Source: an uncultured Pseudomonadota bacterium (GTDB taxonomy: Bacteria; Myxococcota_A; UBA796; GCA-2862545). Taken from it: 64,000 nucleotides of DNA. Of this stretch, positions 61,175 through 64,000 are shown in pieces (position 1 is the first letter of the stretch; every line of letters starts with the position of its first letter). The DNA lies in contig CAJXTB010000012.1 of the NCBI GenBank assembly GCA_913061235.1, positions 62,001-126,000 of the forward strand, in the 5' to 3' direction. The position numbers were made by a program, and so were the translations under genes. The notes under the pieces were generated by a model. That model was given only the letters and a program-made list of their open reading frames with translations, did not search any database and was not told the DNA's origin.

Positions 61175-61726
61175 CTACTCGACCGTTGCTGAATCTTTCG
61201 CAACGAGGACGGCAGCGATGATGCGAACGTCCGTGTCGGATTCACGCTTGAGGATGAGCTCGTATGACTCATCACCCTGTGTGAGCCCTCTGGCGGCGAG
61301 TCCACGGATAGCGGACGCAACAAGGATGGCATGGGCCTCCAGGTTGGCGACGGCCTCCTGCTGGGTCTGCACGGCAGGCTCGTCGTCGTAGTTTCCGAGG
61401 GCATGCATGGCGCGTGCTCGAATGACGAGAGGGTCTCCGTGTTTCGCAATCCAGACGAGGGAGCCCACCGGGTCTTCGTGAGCGTCGAGCGTTGCGCGTT
61501 CGGGTAGGTCCGCGGTGTCATGGGCACTGAGCAGGCCGGTGATGGGCACGACGCTGGTCGGGGCGGGGGGAGCAGCCTGTGTGGTGGTTGCCGGGGTGCG
61601 AGTCCCACTCGGCAATGTCGCCGGCGTTGCAGCCGGTTCGGCCGCTGGCGTCGCATCTGGCGTGCTCGGTGGTGCTTGGCGGGTGCCACAGGCGGTCAAG
61701 GTCAGGAGAAGGGCAAAGCGAATCAT
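61175..61726 (-). CDS. HEAT-like lipoprotein
   Basis: 183 aa from ATG 61726 (GAGG upstream); the ATG at 61744 would only lengthen the signal. The lipobox is LTACGT, followed by a Pro/Thr/Ala linker to residue about 60. The mature part is helical repeats: DPVGSLVWIAKHGDPLVIRARAM and DTDVRIIAAVLVAKDS, HEAT-type hairpins with conserved Pro/Asp turns. Likely a periplasm-facing or surface interaction module. It lies 14 nt after the metzincin-like gene in the same direction. Confidence 0.76.
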   Translation of the reverse strand: MIRFALLLTLTACGTRQAPPSTPDATPAAEPAATPATLPSGTRTPATTTQAAPPAPTSVVPITGLLSAHDTADLPERATLDAHEDPVGSLVWIAKHGDPLVIRARAMHALGNYDDEPAVQTQQEAVANLEAHAILVASAIRGLAARGLTQGDESYELILKRESDTDVRIIAAVLVAKDSATVE

Positions 61727-61740
61727 GGAGAGCCTCGGGT

Positions 61741-62943
61741 TCACTGCACAATCGTGCTGAAGTACAGTACGTCGGACTGGATGGGGGACATGGCGTTCTG
61801 GCGGGCGGTGCCACTGGTCCAGAACATGAAGTTGGTGCCGTCAAAGCTGATGCATTCTTCGGCGGTCAGGGAGCCGTCGCCATCTGCGTCTTGCGACTGT
61901 GGGCACTGGGGTGTGTCGGAGATGACGTCGTACCCGCCCTCTCCGCCGGCCTCTTCGGTGGTGTGGAACAGGCCGATCTGGTGGCCGGCCTCGTGCGCGA
62001 TGGTCTCGCCCATGGTCTGGGTGTCCAGGCTGCTTCCGTCAGCGTTCAAGTGTCCGTCCACGGCAACGATAACGCCTGAGCCGGCCGTTCCTTCAATGCC
62101 GAGTACGCCTGGAATGCCAGAAGCGAAGCCAAGGGTGCCCGGCTCCACGAAGTCGGAGATGAAGTACACGTTCATCGCTTGTCCGCCGTCTCCAGCGGTG
62201 ATGGCACGCAGGATGTTGGCGTCCTCGCCCTCTTCTTCAATGATGGAGCCGCTCGGATGCGTGGCTGTGAAGGTCTCGACGGCGCCCAAGGTCGGGCCGT
62301 CTCCGTTGGTATAGAGGCTGCGCATGACCTCGATAGCGTCGTCGAGTTCCTCTTGGAAAATCTCGGTTCCGTCTATGACAATCAGGTTTAGGTCCAACAA
62401 ACCCGTGCCCTCTTCGTAGCGGCGGGTGGTGATGTGCAGCGTGGCCGGGGCGTCTTCGGTCAGGTCTTCTTCGCTGACCGCCATGACCGCGACACATCCC
62501 GCAGTTGGGTAGGTATTGTTGTTCATTGGCAAGGCAATGGTGCCGGTGACAGCTGGAAAATGGTAGAGCGGGTCGGCTCCCCAGTCGTTGTCTACCCAAT
62601 CAACGCCACCGATCTGCACGATGACGAAGCCCACTTCCTCGGACCCGCCGTCTACGGTCAGCGCAATGCTGGTGATGTCAGTGCCGGTGTCCGCGTAGAA
62701 CATGGGGCTGTACGACAGGCCGCTTGCGCGGTCGTAGCCCCACTCAAATGAGCTGGAGTCTTGGCCCCACTCGCCGGCCGTTCCAAGCTCGGCCAGGTCG
62801 GCCGGGCAGTCGGGTTGGGTGCCGAAGGGCACGACTTCGCTGAAGATGTCGCCGGTTGCTGGCGGTGGGTCTTCGGATGGCTTTCGCTTGCAGCCGGCAA
62901 GGGCAAGGCTAGCGATGATGAGGACTAAGGGAATGTGGCGCAC
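61741..62943 (-). CDS. Metzincin-like zinc metalloprotease lipoprotein
   Basis: 400 aa from GTG 62943 with AGGAG 8 nt upstream; the longer frame to 63171 is not needed. The lipobox is LAGCKR. The first half is a beta-rich domain (MFYADTGTDITSIALTVDGG). Near residue 315, TIAHEAGHQIGLFHTTE supplies HExxHxxGxxH (H317, H321, H327), the metzincin zinc site, and GTNFMFW near residue 380 could be the Met-turn. Family assignment (pappalysin/M43 or similar) is uncertain. A surface-tethered protease is implied, which fits a predatory or surface-processing lifestyle. Confidence 0.8.
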   Translation of the reverse strand: MRHIPLVLIIASLALAGCKRKPSEDPPPATGDIFSEVVPFGTQPDCPADLAELGTAGEWGQDSSSFEWGYDRASGLSYSPMFYADTGTDITSIALTVDGGSEEVGFVIVQIGGVDWVDNDWGADPLYHFPAVTGTIALPMNNNTYPTAGCVAVMAVSEEDLTEDAPATLHITTRRYEEGTGLLDLNLIVIDGTEIFQEELDDAIEVMRSLYTNGDGPTLGAVETFTATHPSGSIIEEEGEDANILRAITAGDGGQAMNVYFISDFVEPGTLGFASGIPGVLGIEGTAGSGVIVAVDGHLNADGSSLDTQTMGETIAHEAGHQIGLFHTTEEAGGEGGYDVISDTPQCPQSQDADGDGSLTAEECISFDGTNFMFWTSGTARQNAMSPIQSDVLYFSTIVQ

Positions 62944-63002
62944 GTGGACGTCTCCTGCGCGCACCCTACCTAGATTTTGTTGCGAATGTGTTGGGAAGGC
63001 TC

Positions 63003-63452
63003 TCAAGGCGCGGTGACGCCAGCCCGTGAGCTGATGCAGCCTTCCGATACACCAGGAATAGAGATGTCCATGACGTTTTCGCCGTAGCGGACGCGGTTGA
63101 TGCCCTCGTTGGATGGTGGCATGTCGCATTGAGCAGTTCCAACGCGCAGACACATGTCCTGGTTGTCCCATGGAAGCCTGCCGGGGACTTCGATGTCCAT
63201 CTCACTGCGAATGATGGCTTCGTCGCCGTCCACTTCAACCGTACACTCGGTAAACAGGACCCGTGTCGAGCAGCCGAAGCCCGCATGTACAAACAGTGGG
63301 ATGGGCTCGCCAACGGAGATGTCGGCGGCTCCAGGCCGATCTCCAGACGCGAAGTCGTCTCGCGCAATGCATGCCGCGCCGGCGTCCACAATGGTGCCGG
63401 ACTGCTCACACGCGGTGAGTAGTGCCAGCAGAACGAGACTGAATCGACCCAT
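63003..63452 (-). CDS. Lipoprotein, paralog of the next gene upstream
   Basis: 149 aa from ATG 63452 (GGGAGA upstream). The lipobox is LTACEQ. The mature domain reads ISVGEPIPLFVHAGFGCST, FTECTVEVDGDEAIIRSEM and CDMPPSNEGINRVRYGEN, with six Cys in likely disulfides. No family recognised. The gene at 63573 encodes the same pattern (VGEPLPLMV, SECMVDIVDNEAIV, CETPPAAEGMTVVRYG), so this is a tandem duplication. Confidence 0.78.
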   Translation of the reverse strand: MGRFSLVLLALLTACEQSGTIVDAGAACIARDDFASGDRPGAADISVGEPIPLFVHAGFGCSTRVLFTECTVEVDGDEAIIRSEMDIEVPGRLPWDNQDMCLRVGTAQCDMPPSNEGINRVRYGENVMDISIPGVSEGCISSRAGVTAP

Positions 63453-63572
63453 GACATTCTCCCATCGTGCCCACGACAGGTTGATTGTATCCTGCGGACC
63501 GAAACGGAGCGAGAGAGTGGCTCGACGTGTCTGTGTTGTAGGGGCTCGCAAGTGCTGAATAGAGGTTCGTGG

Positions 63573-64000
63573 CTACTCTTGTGGAGTCCAGACCTCAGCC
63601 TCAATGCAGTTCCTACCTGTGCCGGGCGCGGTGGCTGCCATGATGCCGGTTCCGTACCGGACGACAGTCATGCCCTCGGCGGCTGGAGGCGTCTCGCAAG
63701 CGATGCTTCTGAAGCACGCGCTTAGGTCTTGGCCTCGGCCTGGAAAGCGGCCCGGTGTTGTGAACTCAAAGACGCTGCTGACAATGGCCTCGTTGTCGAC
63801 GATGTCCACCATGCACTCGCTCGTCACTTGGCTTGCGTCGCAGCTGATGCCCGTGGTCACCATGAGGGGAAGCGGCTCCCCGACGCGCACTTCCGCCGGG
63901 CCCATGAAGGCTGTCGTGTTGTCGGCGAAGCACAGACTGCCAGGGTCGACCATTGTGGTGGTCTGCTCGCAGGCAGTCAGTAGACCCAGAGCAATCCAGA
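63573..64000 (-). CDS. Lipoprotein, 5' end outside the window
   Basis: The frame is open to the right edge at 64000, and the visible start of the signal reads WIALGLLTACEQTTT, so the true ATG is just beyond the window. The mature part matches the 63003 paralog: VGEPLPLMVTTGISC, SECMVDIVDNEAIVSS, then CETPPAAEGMTVVRYG. Cys positions are conserved between the two. The two genes are separated by 120 bases. Confidence 0.74.
   Translation of the reverse strand, partial: WIALGLLTACEQTTTMVDPGSLCFADNTTAFMGPAEVRVGEPLPLMVTTGISCDASQVTSECMVDIVDNEAIVSSVFEFTTPGRFPGRGQDLSACFRSIACETPPAAEGMTVVRYGTGIMAATAPGTGRNCIEAEVWTPQE

Noticed and set aside
1-64000. CRISPR arrays, transposases, integrases, phage genes
   Set aside because: No spaced short repeats, no DDE or tyrosine recombinase motifs, and no phage structural signatures were found.

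Overview
The window looks like chromosome of a GC-rich, Gram-negative, predatory-type delta-proteobacterial lineage (Myxococcota or a close relative such as Bradymonadia). The placement is inferred, with no marker gene tree behind it. It rests on three things seen together: eukaryote-like Ser/Thr kinases and a pseudokinase; about 18 lipoproteins with short N-termini of the type MRxxLLLLTAC; and large secreted Asp/Cys-rich repeat proteins (thrombospondin type 3, MopE-like metal-binding, lamin-tail), two of which end in a Cys motif, a hydrophobic stretch and an Arg cluster, like the MYXO-CTERM sorting tail. No phage, insertion sequence, CRISPR array, tRNA or rRNA was recognised. Gene density is high, with many 1-4 nt start/stop overlaps.

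Layout. 1-7.8 kb: partial DUF2817 gene, hpt, an FAD oxidoreductase, a lipoprotein, an SCO/copper lipoprotein, tgt, a tail-anchored pseudokinase and, divergent from it, an SLC13-type permease. 7.9-16.3 kb: clpB, an SRPBCC-like protein, a small acetyltransferase, a secreted hexapeptide-repeat/fibrinogen-like protein, a DsbA-type lipoprotein, an SpmA-SpmB fusion and a MAPEG protein. 16.4-22.4 kb: a diheme cytochrome/beta-helix lipoprotein pair, a four-LTD surface protein and an alpha/beta hydrolase. 22.3-27.8 kb: a signalling cluster (kinase-Hpt-REC-degenerate GGDEF-REC hybrid, single-domain response regulator, soluble kinase), then two tandem isocitrate dehydrogenase-family genes that have lost different motifs. 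28-43.1 kb: almost all minus strand and mostly envelope proteins: a second hexapeptide-stalk protein, a TonB-dependent receptor with a coupled lipoprotein, a 20-repeat TSP3 lipoprotein, SDR and dinB (with an SOS-box candidate), a CARDB lipoprotein and a MopE/TSP3 protein. 43.5-53.3 kb: exchanger-like protein, amidase, two-component system, Kelch lipoprotein, UDG-superfamily and ChaN-like proteins, TPR protein, cytochrome c lipoprotein, TlpA-like lipoprotein. 53.3-64 kb: purE remnant, plsC-type acyltransferase, barrel-like protein, DedA protein, a kinase/membrane/exported three-gene unit, a metzincin-like lipoprotein and two tandem paralogous lipoproteins.

Themes. Most of the window serves the cell envelope: outer-membrane lipoproteins, surface adhesion or calcium-binding proteins, periplasmic redox and copper proteins, and transmembrane signalling. 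The most unusual items are (i) a repeated secreted architecture with a hexapeptide beta-helix stalk and interchangeable C-terminal modules; (ii) the five-module kinase hybrid next to its own response regulator and a second kinase; (iii) the paired IDH subunits with complementary degeneration; (iv) the kinase plus glycine-rich membrane protein plus exported protein unit. Two gene remnants (a ClbS/DfsB-like fragment and a frameshifted purE 3' end) record gene loss.
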